Part shown: piece after piece, positions 26,090 to 37,460 of the stretch
How the letters are laid out: each line of letters opens with the position of its first letter
How positions within the stretch are numbered: the stretch's first letter is position 1
DNA from: Theobroma cacao
Taxonomy: Eukaryota; Streptophyta; Magnoliopsida; Malvales; Malvaceae
Direction of reading: 5' to 3'
Assembly: GCF_000208745.1 (NCBI RefSeq)
Contig: NC_030855.1
Coordinates: 18,092,777 to 18,156,776, forward strand
DNA: 64,000 nt
Translations under genes and position numbers: made by a program
Notes under the pieces: generated by a model
The model's database searches: none
The model's input: only the letters and a program-made list of their open reading frames with translations
Told to the model about the DNA's origin: nothing

Positions 26090-29000
26090 ATGGAGTCCTT
26101 GCTTTGTGTGCCAAGGCACCAGTGGGGAATTAATGCGGGCATTAACATCCACTGTAAGTGGTCGCGTCTGCACGTGATACGTGAGATGCTGTGTCAAATG
26201 AACGAGTTGAAAAACTTTAAGAGAACATGTTTCGGGCACATGATGGGTGTCGAAGCAGACAAGAGTTTATTCTGCTCCAATCTCGTGCACAATTTAATGC
26301 TGTGTAGCATCAACGAACTTGACGGCACAGACGCAGAGTTATGGTTCGCAATAGGGAAAACGAAGGCCCATTTTTCTAAGAGGGAGTTTTGTCTAGTGAC
26401 AAGACTGAAGTTTGGTCCCCTACCGACCTTCATTGTCAATCCCTACGAGGCCCTCCCTAGAGGAATTCACCTACGATATTGGGGACCTGGGAAAGAGGTA
26501 AAGATCCAACAGTTTTAGATACGTTCAAGGGAGTGCAGTTTCAGTAGGAGGGAGACCTGAGCAAGATGGCCCTTGTCTTGATCGCGACCAATGTTTTATT
26601 TGGTCAAGACTACAGACGATCTGTGGTTCCATGGTTGTTGTCGTTAGTCGAGAACATGGACGAGTGGAATGCATTCCCATGGGGCACATATGTGTAGAGT
26701 TTGACCATGGATTACTTGCTAAGGGGTTTCCAACCTCCTATTGAGGGGTTTCCAACCTCTTGCTGCGGGTGAAGCAGATAAGAAGCACTACCACCTCTAC
26801 AGATTTATATGGGCATTTCAGGTAGTCTGCCATAGCCTAATGTTTATCATTATCATTATTGTTTTCGCATAAGAATTTATGAGGTGAGTAAAAATGTTAC
26901 ACAATTGACGTGCAGTTTTGGTCGTTGGAAGCAATACCTGAAATCAGAAGCTTGTTTGGAAGGCAGCTGCAGTCTGGACAGGTTTGGCCAAGGATGCTTA
27001 AATGGCAATGTGACGAGAGGCCTACAGGCTTCCATGCTAATATTGCAAGTTTGGAGAGAGAGGGCAAGATGAGTAGAGAAACCGTATTTGTTTTATTTTA
27101 TTAAATTTTATTTTTATTGTCATAGGGTAGCGAGGGTTATACCTAATGACAATGTATGTTTTGGTGCAGTTGTGAGCAGTAAGGACGTTGGAGCCAACGA
27201 CAGAAGAGATGTTGACCGCATACTGGGCGGACATTGAGGTCAATATCTCCGAGGGCAGTAATACATTCCATTATGGAAGTTGGAGGGTCGCCCAGAATTC
27301 GGTCCCCAGCAAAAAAGGAAAATAATGGACTACAAAAGGAAAAGTCCAGTACGAGGAGCTGTTAAGCGGAGACGCATCGCGGACGAGGAGGTCCATTCCA
27401 ATTTTGATGCTACTGAGGCACCTCATTTTCCTCATGCAGCTGTTCATAGTGCTTTTCCTACTGCTCATCATGCTGCTACTTTTGCTGCTCCTCTTACTAC
27501 TTCAGGTGTTGCCCCTCATGCTGAGCCACGCAACCAGGCGCTAAGTCTTCAAATGACTACGAGCATTAAGCGAGAGTTGCAAAAGATGCGGACACAGTGG
27601 AAGAAAGACCTCCAGTCATTGCAGACAAAAATGCAGATGCAGATGTAGTTAATGTAGTTGAAGATCCAGCAGTCAATGCAGTTGGAGATCTAGCAGGCGA
27701 TGCAGATGCAGATGCAATCAATGCAGTTGGAGATTCAGCAGTCAATGCAGTTGGAGATCCAACGATCGATGTAGATGCAGACGCAGTCACTACATGAGCA
27801 TATCCAACACTCACTGCAAAGGTTGGAGGATCAGATTGTCGGTCGACTGATCGACCGTTTTGAGGTATGAGGTTTTATGTTATTCATCACATGAGTTATA
27901 ACATGTACAATGTATACACTGTTCTAATGTGTTTGATTTTTTTGATCGTTTAGGGTCGACTCTCACCTCCTGGTAGCCCGATTGAACATCATCCTACTCT
28001 TATCCCATCTCTGATAGAGGAAGCCCAACATTCTTAGCCTACACCTTCTCCCAAGGCTCCACCTCTTCCGTTTAAGGTCGAAGAGGGACCTCATCTTGCG
28101 AGAAGTGGAACTATAACTTTCACGCATCCTGCTCTTGTCCCAACTCCAGTAGAGGCCCCCTTCGCATGGTGAGATCACACCTTCTGCTAAGGCTCCACCT
28201 CCACTTGAGCTCGAAGATGCACGTGTGATCTTGGCTAGTAAATACCTTCAAAGCCCGTACATTAACTCGCTATTAGTCTAGCGCAAAGCGAAGGACGATT
28301 TGAAGGACAAATATGAGTCCTTCCTGAAAAACGACCAAGTCAGGTAAAATGAAAATAGTAGACCATATTAGGGTTAACGATTCTAGGGTATTTATTACAT
28401 ACATAGACCTTTTGACATGGGTATTATTATGTGGAAATTGCGAGAAATGACCTTCGTACTAAGTTAACTTCACTATAATTTTAATTTAATTCTATTTTAA
28501 ATATACAAGGTTAACATTCTAGGCATCGAAGGGCAAGAGGGCCTTGATTTTTTTCAACGATTGGAGATGCCGACAGAGTTGATGGACACCAAACAGATTG
28601 ATGCATGCATCAATGTGTTGTGTAAGCGAGCGTGTGAGCACCATCCACAACACTACAAACAGAGAATATGCATCGTTGACACCACATTCTATGTAAGTAT
28701 ATTATATTTTACTGAGTTGTAATTATTCAAATGTATGGGGTTTAGGGTTACTTAAATTGCATCTAATTATTGTGCATAACGTAATTGACAGCTTATTTTG
28801 CTCCATCTGAGCCAAGAAATGCAGCCTTCCCCCACTGAGAAGACATTCAAGCAGAGTGAGGCGGTTTTGCTAGACGGTGTGCTTGCCTATGCGAGGGGTG
28901 GGAGACCTCCGTGGGGTTTGCCATGGCATGAGTTTGACTCAATTCCCATACCGTGCTTTTTCAACGGCCACTGGATGGTAGTGCACGTTAACTTGCTGAA

Positions 29001-29345
29001 ATGGACTATGATGTTAATGGACTCATCGTATAATTGGAAAGAAGCACTGAAGTCCGACTTGTGTGATACGCAGATGAGTTGACTAACATCATTGTTTCCC
29101 ATTATATGCCACCAGACAGGGTACTTTGTCAGCTCGTGCTGTCAAAAGTGAGCTTTGACGAGGATGAAATATAGGTTAAATAAGAAGACCCCGATACAGC
29201 AAGATTCGCACAGTTGCGGGGATTAGGTTATAGCCTCGTTGCAGTGGTTGATCGGCTCAGAGGATCAGACGCTGAAGGCAAAGGCCATAGAGGGCATTCG
29301 AACAAAGTTTGCCTTTGAGATTTTTGCCAATAGCTTAAGTTGTTA
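26090..29345 (+). pseudogene. DUF1985-Ulp1 (C48 SUMO-protease-like) gene of E1, broken
   Basis: Residues encoded from 26090 fit the DUF1985 domain (KRTCFGHMMGV, ELWFAIGKTKAHFSKREFCL, VTRLKFGPLP), continuing after a one-base frameshift near 26515 as LVLIATNVLFGQDYRRSV and DEWNAFPWG. Later exons supply WSLEAIPEIRSLFG (26914 on) and LEPTTEEMLTAYWADIEV (27187 on). The protease part begins near 28560 (MDTKQIDACINVLCKR). Its catalytic triad is visible: His in FNGHWMVVHV (28969), Asp in LMDSSYN (29020), and Cys in QQDSHSCGD (29215). Stops at 26697, 29080 and 29224 and the frameshift make it inactive as written. Known for the family: Ulp1-like proteases cleave SUMO or similar conjugates, and plant MULEs carry such copies. 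A short GCAGTTGGAGATC repeat lies at 27660-27785. Confidence 0.8.
28442..28490 (+). repeat. Orphan MULE terminal-repeat fragment inside an Ulp1 intron
   Basis: GAGAAATGACCTTCGTACTAAG then TTAACTTCA and CTATAATTTTAA matches the outer end of the E1/E2 terminal repeats with an internal deletion. It lies between two protease-gene exons. No partner end was found nearby. Confidence 0.55.
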
Positions 29346-29639
29346 AATTTTTTAATTTGTTTATTCTTTTTCAATCTGTAAATAACATTAACATTATTCT
29401 GTATCATTTCCATATTATTCTTTGTTGTATCATTTACATATTATTCTTTGTATTCATTCATGTGATAAGCATACAGATCCAATAAGAATGACATTATTTT
29501 TTTCTTATTCATATCGTAAAGTTTGTTAGTATTTTACACAATTTACATGACAGCGTTCATTCGTTTGCATATGCCAACCCCCATTTACTTCTTTACTTTA
29601 TAGCTTATATGACATGTTGAATTGCATTGCATGACATAG

Positions 29640-30310
29640 GGTTGTAAGCAGTTGCTATTGAATTATGTGAATGGTGGGAATGGAATTACGTCACCAATTG
29701 ATATTGATTTGGGGGGGTATTTGTTATGGAGTCATGCGAGTACTAAATGTTTAATCACGTCGGTAGTTAATATGGAATCACGTCATCGGTTGATATTGAT
29801 TCGCGGGAGTATTTGTTATTATGGAGTCACGCGAGTACTAAATTTTGAATCACGTCGATAGTTAATATGGAATCGCATCACTAATCCACATGGAATCGTG
29901 TGAGTAGTAAATATAGATCATGTGAACCGTTAAGATTTAGAATCGCGTGAGTTTTTTATATTGACTCTTGTTAGTAGTAAATATGGAGTGGCGTTACTAG
30001 TTAATATGGAAGCGCGTGAAATGACTTTTTTATGGAATCGCGTCACTCGTTGATATTGACTCACGTGAGTAATATATGTGGAATGGCGTTACTAGTTATT
30101 ATGGAATGGCATGAGTTTTTATTCTAAAATCGCGTGAGTAGAAAAATGGAGTCGCGTGATTGGATATTATGGAATTACGTTACTAGTTGATGTGGAGTCG
30201 CGTGAATAGTATATATGGAGTGGCGTTACGAATTCTTATTGAATCGCGTGACTATATGATATGAGATCGCATGACTAGTTGGGCTTGCATCGCGTGACTC
30301 ACCTATTGTG
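29640..30310 (+). repeat. Internal array of GCGTGA-type motifs
   Basis: Irregular repeats of GGAATCGCGTGAGT, GGAGTCGCGTGA, GGAATCACGTCA and similar words occur every 25-35 bp, mixed with TTGATATTGA and GTAAATATGGA. The core motif and strand are those of the left array at 25386. The array separates the plus-strand Ulp1 gene from the minus-strand genes, between their 3' ends. Confidence 0.75.
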
Positions 30311-30638
30311 TGTCATGTTCTTCGAATAAGGGTAAGCCAATTATCATGGACAATATCAAATTAGAACTCAACCCCAAGCACCATCATAACAACATATCGA
30401 GTTGAACACCCTAAACCCTCAACCAGATGAAAGTTAAAGCACATGTTAAGGGAATTTAAAGAAAACAAAATACCACAAGTCAATTATGAGAAATACAAAC
30501 TACAGTATCCATAATCCAATTATACAAACAACTCTTAAATATGAATGTTCATCTAGTATGGTTGACTCAGCTAGAACCAATGACAACTAACTTTCTTTTT
30601 CTCTGAGGTTAATGTCGGAGAAACTCATTTGAAGATAG

Positions 30639-31532
30639 TCAATTCTGTCGCGCTTCTGCTGCTTGAACAACTGTATCTATTCTTTGCATTAGAAGATTCT
30701 CAACATTTTGTATCCTTAATTCCAATGCCTGCATTGTAGCAGTTTGATTACTGAGTTTCTCATCAATCCTCAAAAGCATATTATACATCACATCATTGGA
30801 AACAGGAACTCTAGATGGTTGTCTTGATGGAGTATCATGGGTAGGATGAACTAGGCTACCTTCAACAGAGTTCAATGGCTTATCAAGACTCAAGTCATAT
30901 TCTCTTTTCACGAGCCATCGAAAGGAGAGAGTACGAGGCCTGCGACTGGTCCAATCAGCTAGATACCTATTGCTCAATATCCCTTTCTTCTTAACTAGAG
31001 CCGATATGATGTTCCTGTATGGAAGGGTCGTCTCTTCCCGCATGGCAACTTGTTTCATTCTCATGATCATATATTTTACAATATTAATGCTAAATTGGCT
31101 TCCAGTTATTTCCATCATCCACAGATTCTCAACGTTAACATGTCTTAAACGATTGATCATTCCCTGTAATGTGGACGCCAAAAAATTATGTACCAACCTA
31201 TCTGGTGCAGAATTCAAATGACGAGCAGAACATGACTCTGTGGTGTATGGTTCTCTTCTGCTTGTCACCTGGGCCCACATGCGAGGCTGGTCATATGATG
31301 GGGGAGCTCCGTATTGTTCGTGTGTATACTCCGTTTTCAAGAGCTTCCCAATATAAAAAAGAGTCACTGTAAACTCTATTCCTCCAAAAAACACGTTCAA
31401 AACAAATGGATCAAAATCTCTAGGATTTTCAAATTCATTTTCACACCGGCGAATGTTGAAGTAAAATTCCCTAACACAAGTCGGGCTATAATCAAAATAT
31501 GGAAAGGTACTTAGACCCTTAAGTTTACCCAT
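30639..31532 (-). CDS. Plant transposon ORF resembling Transposase_32 family, intact
   Basis: This is an uninterrupted 297-codon ORF. Residues 1-200 resemble the 'putative plant transposon protein' family (Transposase_32) found in plant mobile elements: YFDYSPTCVREFYFNIR, NVFFGGIEFTVTLFYIGKLL, PDRLVHNFLASTLQGMINR and a later SINIVKYMIMRM. I place it there by pattern, not by search. The last 50 residues (VMYNMLLRIDEKLSNQTATM onward) look like a coiled coil. A possible N-terminal exon, MAASSSIPNVHGDGNQSIGD (31838 to about 31685), ends at CCAG|GTAATG, but I could not join it cleanly and an in-frame TAG lies just upstream near 31557. The function is not known. This is the longest undamaged ORF in E1. 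Confidence 0.6.
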   Translation of the reverse strand: MGKLKGLSTFPYFDYSPTCVREFYFNIRRCENEFENPRDFDPFVLNVFFGGIEFTVTLFYIGKLLKTEYTHEQYGAPPSYDQPRMWAQVTSRREPYTTESCSARHLNSAPDRLVHNFLASTLQGMINRLRHVNVENLWMMEITGSQFSINIVKYMIMRMKQVAMREETTLPYRNIISALVKKKGILSNRYLADWTSRRPRTLSFRWLVKREYDLSLDKPLNSVEGSLVHPTHDTPSRQPSRVPVSNDVMYNMLLRIDEKLSNQTATMQALELRIQNVENLLMQRIDTVVQAAEARQN

Positions 31533-31684
31533 GTCGAAAAATGAAAATAAGTCACCCTAAAGGTATATGTTTTCCTTTAAGCTTTCCCAATCTACCCCTT
31601 GCTTGCACGATATCATGGTATTCTCTATTACTCAATACCTACCACCATATGATATGTCCCTAAATCGTAAGGGAGAGCACAGAT

Positions 31685-31838
31685 CATTACCTGGTTCAAT
31701 TGATAAACCAATTGATGCGGCAGGCAGTTGAAGATATAGTTTCCATTTCTTCCTTGATTGTAGGCTAGAGTATTCATCATCACCTATACTTTGGTTGCCA
31801 TCGCCATGGACATTGGGTATGCTCGAAGATGCGGCCAT
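31685..31838 (-). other. Possible upstream exon of the Transposase_32-like gene
   Basis: An ATG-initiated stretch (MAASSSIPNV... ending GLSIEP) is followed by a plausible donor GTAATG. It lies on the same strand, 150 bp upstream of the long ORF. Acceptor and phase are not established. Confidence 0.35.
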
Positions 31839-31860
31839 TGCTTAAGATAGTGCAGGACGG

Positions 31861-31938
31861 TTCAGCTTTTGTGGTTTAACTTTCTTCACCCTTAAACTAA
31901 GTTTGGAACGGTTGGAAGATGAACGACAATTATCGATA
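31861..31938. repeat. Direct-repeat copy 1
   Basis: TTCTTCACCCTTAAACTAAG, GTTTGGAACGGTTGGAAGAT and CGACAATTATCGATA recur with few changes 720 bp downstream, at 32581-32659. The pair brackets a segment rich in CTTTTTCA/CCTCCATAACTTTC words upstream of the Transposase_32-like gene. Confidence 0.7.
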
Positions 31939-32580
31939 GACATTGGGAAGACTAGAATATGAAAGAAATGATTGGAAGCTATCTTATGCCCTTTATGTTT
32001 TTTGATTACAATGGTCGACATAAGAACAACTATTACGATTATTATACATCATTTTGTGGGAAAAAGTATGATGCAGGATGCCAAAATCAATCACGTAAAT
32101 ATTATTAAATATTTTGTACTTTATTTAATGGTTTACAAAGAAAAACAAATTATTAAGGAGTACAATGAATTTGATGATCCAACAAATGGGCTAAGTACTG
32201 TAATTGAAATTTGATGATCCAACTATGCAATGACATTTTTGTAAATAAGGGGAATTGTAGTCAACTATAGGATAAATATATAATTTTTTTCAGCATTTTC
32301 TCCTCACTTCCAACAGCTTCTTCTTATTCTTCCCATCCTTCTTCCTCAATAAACGTTTTCCATATTGCATGGAAGCCATCCCTTGAAACCTCTATAACTT
32401 TCTCAAAGTAACTTCAATTTTCATGCTTTGGTACACTTTTTCAAACCTCCATAACTTTCATAGGATTCTTTGTGCTTTTTCACTTTTTCACCTCAAAGAT
32501 CCTCAAAAGTCTTTCCTCAATACTGTTTCTCTCACTAGCTGGATGTCAAATAACGAAAATAAGTCACCCTCAAGCTTTCT

Positions 32581-32659
32581 TCAACTTTAGTGGTTCAACT
32601 TCTCTTCACCCTTAAACTAAGTTTGGAATGGTTCGAAGATGAAACGACAACTATCGATA
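32581..32659. repeat. Direct-repeat copy 2
   Basis: Partner of 31861-31938 (CTCTTCACCCTTAAACTAAG, GTTTGGAATGGTTCGAAGAT). It ends just before the internal terminal-repeat fragment at 32679. Confidence 0.7.
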
Positions 32660-32678
32660 TATTTATAAGTGAAAATTA

Positions 32679-32721
32679 TGGGAAATGACCCTCGTAGAAA
32701 GATGACTTCAAAAACGCCTTA
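32679..32721 (+). repeat. Internal MULE terminal repeat abutting the captured NRPE1 fragment
   Basis: GGGAAATGACCCTCGTAG, AAAGATGACTTCAAAAACG and CCTTATAA match the E1/E2 outer ends. The captured gene fragment starts immediately inside it, the arrangement of a Pack-MULE. No matching second end was found before the MURA region. Confidence 0.7.
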
Positions 32722-33191
32722 TAATATATCTTTTTGCTCAGAAGTAAACAGGTCAAATCTTTGTGTTGTAGCAATGTTCATTGCAGCCATACTGGAATCA
32801 TCATTCATGAGTCCAGCTGACTTCAGAGGATGATCTTTCTTACTAGCATCTGAAGCCCAACGACGTGAGCCCCTACACTGTCACGTGACTGATGCTGTTT
32901 TTCACTTTGAGTGCCACCCAAACCATTTAGTGTATCACAACCATTTGAACTTGCTGGTTAATTTGACTCATCAAGAGAGCCCCAACCTTTATAACATTCT
33001 GGTGACTTTTGTTGTTCCCAGCCATTAGATTTGGAAGAATCGTCCAAGGTTTTCAACGGAATGACATCTTCTGTTCCCCAACTAGACCGTGGCAGTGCAT
33101 CACTAGCATAAGGTTTTTCACATTCTTCCTCTATTGTTCCCCAACTAGTTCCACTGTCCCCACCATTGGACCGGAAGGTTTTGTCATCCAT
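32722..33191 (-). pseudogene. NRPE1: Captured fragment of NRPE1 (Pol V largest subunit), WG/GW region
   Basis: The minus strand from 33191 reads GGDSGTSWGTIEEE, LPRSSWGTEDVI, SNGWEQQ and CYKGWGSLDESN, i.e. repeated WG/GW dipeptides in an acidic, serine-rich context. After a frameshift near 32880 it reads RRWASDASKKDHPLKSAGLM and FDLFTSEQKDIL before running straight into a MULE terminal repeat. The WG/GW block next to a FTSEEQDIL-like DeCL-domain start is the signature of NRPE1's C-terminal region. Known: this WG/GW platform binds ARGONAUTE4 in RNA-directed DNA methylation. Stops (for example after DESN, near 32958) and the frameshift show it is not a full gene. Assignment is by recognition, not by search. 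It could still be transcribed from the element. Confidence 0.7.
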
Positions 33192-33280
33192 ATGAACATC
33201 TTGTGTATCTAACTTTTCATTCCCTAACCAGACAGTTCAGTTTACTTTTTCATATAAGTTTCATCCACTTTGAGATAGAC

Positions 33281-33445
33281 ATCTTGTGTTTTAGATTTGC
33301 TTGTCCTCTAGTCACCGTACTCAGTTTGCTTCGTTGTACTAGTCACAACTGCTGCAATATCTTGTGTTTTATATTTGCTTGTCTTCTAATCACAACAGTC
33401 ATTTTTCTTCGTTGTTCTGGTCACAGCTGCTGCAACATCATGTGT
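33281..33445 (-). repeat. 78-bp tandem repeat, probably part of the NRPE1 capture
   Basis: ATCTTGTGTTTTAGATTTGC (33281), ATCTTGTGTTTTATATTTGC (33359) and ATCATGTGTTGCAAAT (33437) start successive copies with a period of 78 bp, which is 26 codons. On the minus strand the copies read DVAAAVTRTTKKN and DIAAVVTSTTKQT with a shared KTQD ending. That word also precedes the WG/GW segment as DTQDVHMDDKTF, so the captured piece may extend to about 33490. Confidence 0.55.
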
Positions 33446-33559
33446 TGCAAATATCATCTACAGACTCTGTCAAACTCTGTCAAACTCAAGTTGAAATAGT
33501 ATCATTGAATGCAAATATCAATGGCTAGTTCGAAACAATCCCTAACAACTGACGTTTGA

Positions 33560-36500
33560 AGGGCCACTATCTTCAGGTACGACACCTATAACGTTATCAG
33601 AGTTTGTAGTCCACATTGGACAGTGGTTTCGTGTGTGCCTAGGTTGTTTGCAAATTGAACATGCCTTGGGTCGTCGTGGTCAAGCCGTCAGCTGAGCAGA
33701 TGATGTTTCCCCGTTTATCTGTGGAGTTGCAAACAGAGTCCGGCAATTTTGTCTATTATGACCATAGCTCTTGCATTGTGAACATTTACGTCATCCACTG
33801 CCTTTCTCAACTGATGGAATCCTTTTCCTCCTAGGTCTTCCTGCTTGACTTCGCCAACTTGGTGGCAAAACGATAATTTGTTGAACGTCATCGGGGATGT
33901 CCCACTCACTAGGATGCCTAATCGAGCGAATGGTAACCGCATATCCCTCCGCCCAAGATCAAGTCTTGTAATAGTCTGAGCAGAATTCAATGGCTGCACG
34001 TTTGCACTTACTGCCAAGGCAATGAAATCACAGTTGGCGAACAATGTAAAAATTCAATTCATCATGCACAATATAACAAAACATGATTGCTCATACCTTA
34101 TTGCCACCATGGCATGCGTGTAGGGGAGTAGATCGTACTGGAACTCACCGCATGAACACTCATTGGTGGAAAGGTTCACCACCCTGTCCTTACTCCTGCC
34201 TATAACTTGAAACTCCACCCGATCAATTGCTTGTATGGAAAAGTGACATGCTTCATTGAACCGTCTATTCAACAGATCGATAGCCCAAGGGCTGAGGGGC
34301 GTGGTCAAATTCAATGCCTCATTGTGCCGATCATGGAACCAATGTTGAAACATGCCTCTGATGCACTCGATCAACATCGTTATTGGCATTTTTCTTGCAT
34401 GCCTCAGGCAAAAGTTAATACACTCCGAAGTGTTAGATGTCATTAGCTTGTATCACCTTATTGGTGACCGTACACGTGCCCATCTCTCAGGGCCTAATCT
34501 CATAAGGCTGTCATAAGCAAGTTTGCAAAGCTGTTCCAACTGATTCATATGCTTGTCAAAATCAGCGACCCTATAGTAGTTAGCGGTCATGGTGAAAATC
34601 GTTACAACATCTTCGCGCTTGAACCTGTTTTTAACGTTTTTCCATAAGTGGTAATTGCATAGACCGTGATGAGCGTCCTTGTACACTTTCTCAACTGTAT
34701 TCTTAATGCCAAGATGCTAATTAGAAATGAACATAGCATTTTTTAGACAACCAATCGCACGACGTAATTGGTTAAGAAACCACGACCAAGACTCTTCGTC
34801 TTCGATGTGGCCAATGCCAAATGCAAGTGGATATATCTACTCATTCGCATCTTTGCATACCGCCACAAAACAAAATACCCTTGAATCTGGCTTTCAGATG
34901 TGTGGCATCAATAGCGACTACAAGCCACATTACAGCACTGAACCCTCGAATACATGACCTGAACGCCCAAAAACAATATTTGAATTGTTGTTCCCCATCA
35001 GTAGCGACACACGTGACAGTATCGGGATTTTCAAGTTCTAACATATGGAAATATGAAGGGAGGAGTTGGAATGACGCTTTGAACAGACTGAACACAAGAC
35101 TTTCCTTATACTCCTTCGCTTGCCAGGCTTTACCATATAGGCATTGCAATCCCCACTTACGACTCATCTCTTCCATTATTTCCTTTGGTCTCAATGGGGT
35201 TACACAATTTTCTTGCACCCTGCTGGAGATAAGCTCACAAATTACCCTCGCGCTCGGAGTTCGGTATTCACATTGTAAACCATCGACAGTACACGTGTGT
35301 ACCTTATGCAACGTCTGAAGTTGCCAATATTCTCCCTTAAGCAACTTCATTGCACGCAAAGCAAACTTGCATGCCTTATCCTTACAACCAACCTCAAAAC
35401 GAGCCTGACATGACTTTTTAACTCTAAACTCAAAATGCTCTTTTAGTGCCAACATGCTCAAAGCCCGTTTCAATTCAGCCTTTGATGGAAACACTTTTTC
35501 GCGATATAAATGGTCATCCATTGATCTGGATTCCTTACTCTCAACTGTTTGGAAGGATATCATATCTAGCCTGGGAATAATCCATTGACGAGATACCCCT
35601 GTATTTACCCTGTTTTGATCACTGTCATCAGGCAAACGAATGCCGTTCTCAAGTGCGATGGTGTTCTCGTAAATAGGGTCCGTACCCTCAACATTTTCTA
35701 ATTCAACGGTTCTGCCATGGTTGTCCAACTCAACCTTTTCTAACACAACAGTTGTAGTATGACTTGTACCACCATCTGCATGATTGCAATCAAGAATGTC
35801 GGTCTACTCAACCCTGTCGTCCTCTGAACGGTCTTCATGTCTTCCAACTTAATCATCTTCACAGTCATCACGTAACTCATCGTTTTGATCCGCCGTGTCG
35901 TCCTCTTCAACATCATCTTAAATCTGATCATATGCATCGTCATCACTCACAACCATCACAGTGTCGTTTAGTAATGACAATGGACCTAATGCATTTCTAA
36001 GCAACAGTTGTGTTTGTTGCAAAGTACCAAGTATTTCGTTTGATGCACATTTCGATCGAAATTGTGCAGACATCATTTGCAAACACCTCATGTGTGCGCC
36101 GGGCTGTTGAAACTCATGAGGATAAATCAAATGTGATTGCCATGGTTATTTGTTAAGAAATGCATGGTGTGGTATGTTAGAATAATTAACATTTTGTTCT
36201 TGGTGATTACTATGTTAGATACTGTGCTCATGTGGAATATCGTTTGCATTTCCTGCCTTAACTATCACAAACACAACAACTACCCTCTCATCTCGCAGAA
36301 TACTGGCTACATCTTCATCATCCCTTATAACTATGCGTGAAACCCCTGCGACATGGCTGAACAATGCATGTAGCTCGATTTCATTATTTTGTGAGTTGAC
36401 CCAACAACCTTTTCAACCAGCTTCACTAGTCCCGAAAATGACAAATCACTCCCAACACCCTTCACTTGTGTCTCACCACCCTTGTAAGTGTCATCGACCC

Positions 36501-36582
36501 AATGACCACCGTATGTAATCATAAGCTTCACATTTGGCAGATCGTTGAAATTTAACAAAAAATAAGTATCACGATCAATCAA
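33560..36582 (-). pseudogene. MURA (MuDR-type) transposase of E1, broken
   Basis: Domains in order on the minus strand: an N-terminal PB1-like segment (NVKLMITYGGHWVDDTYKGG, 36582 on); an acidic linker; the Mutator DNA-binding domain (SKAELKRALSMLALKEHFEF, CKFALRAMKLLKGEYW, about 35480-35310); the MULE transposase core with the first catalytic Asp in VVAIDATHLK (about 34908); GLCNYHLWKNVKNRF (34670 region); a SWIM-like zinc motif (TNECSCGEF...THAM, 34170-34110); and two CX2CX4HX4C zinc knuckles (CSQCKSYGHNRQNC near 33780-33740; CSICKQPRHTRNHC near 33665-33625). The core is split by a frameshift near 34858 and by stops near 34838, 34722 and 34455, and more stops break the linker. The protein cannot be made as written. 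A full MURA would be roughly 800-900 residues. Confidence 0.85.
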
Positions 36583-36734
36583 TTTATCAAAAATAGCCCT
36601 TTAATGCATAGAAACCACTTATGCAATGCCTAAGTCACATTTGGCCGGCTACAGAAATTTAACAAAAATTAAGTGTCATAATGTCTAATACACATTAATG
36701 CAATGCCTAATAACTAGTGAACAAATGCCCCTAA

Positions 36735-37460
36735 ACAAGAGGTGAAGTGCACAAGTCACGTGCTGCCGTTCTCGCAATATATAACAACAGGTCACTTAAT
36801 ATATAAAAATCAGTTACTCAAGCCTAAAAAACTACAGAACAAAAGCCTCAAAATAACACATGAATTGCACAAGTGATGTGCCACCACTCTTGCAATACAT
36901 AACAACAGGTCACGCAATATATAAAAACCAGTCACGCAACCCTAAAAAACTATTGAACAAAAACCTCAAAACAACACATAAATTGCACAAGTCACACGCC
37001 ACGACTCTTGCTACAACAGGTAACACAATATATAAAAACCAGTCATGCTAGCCTAGAAAACTACTAAATAAAAGCTTTAAAACAACACATGAATTGTACA
37101 AGTCAGTCACGCACTGCCAGGCTCACAACACCTAAGAATAAGTCACTCAATGAATAATAAGCCTCAAAACAAGAGGTGAATTACACAAGTTACGCACCAC
37201 CAGTCTCACAATACCTAATAATAAAAAAATTGATGCCTAATATCCACTCATGTTATGCCAAGTTAAACAGTCACGTACTGGCCCAACGTCACGCAACACA
37301 TAACAACACGTCACCATAGGTACTTTATTCCATATACATACAAACCACTCACGCAATGTCTCAACAGAAGATATGCATTGCATAATTCACGCATCACGTA
37401 TAACCCATTCTCCCAATACCTAATAATAGGTCACCCAATGCCTAACATCCACTCACGAAG
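36735..37460 (-). repeat. Array of TCACGCAA motifs with a 111-123 bp higher-order unit
   Basis: TCACGCAA or variants (AGTCACGTGC, GGTCACGCAATATA, CAGTCACGCAACCC, CTCACGCAATG) recur every 20-40 bp. The first part is organised in units of 111-123 bp that begin GAATTGCACAAGTCA and contain AACAACAGGTCACGCAATAT (near 36738, 36862, 36980, 37091). The motif is the reverse complement of TTGCGTGA. The array lies between the 5' ends of MURA and the 3' end of the coiled-coil gene. Confidence 0.75.

Noticed and set aside
27597..27797. Acidic Asp/Ala/Val-repeat open frame
   Set aside because: It is a short GCAGATGCAGATG / GCAGTTGGAGATC repeat inside the broken DUF1985-Ulp1 gene, not an independent gene.
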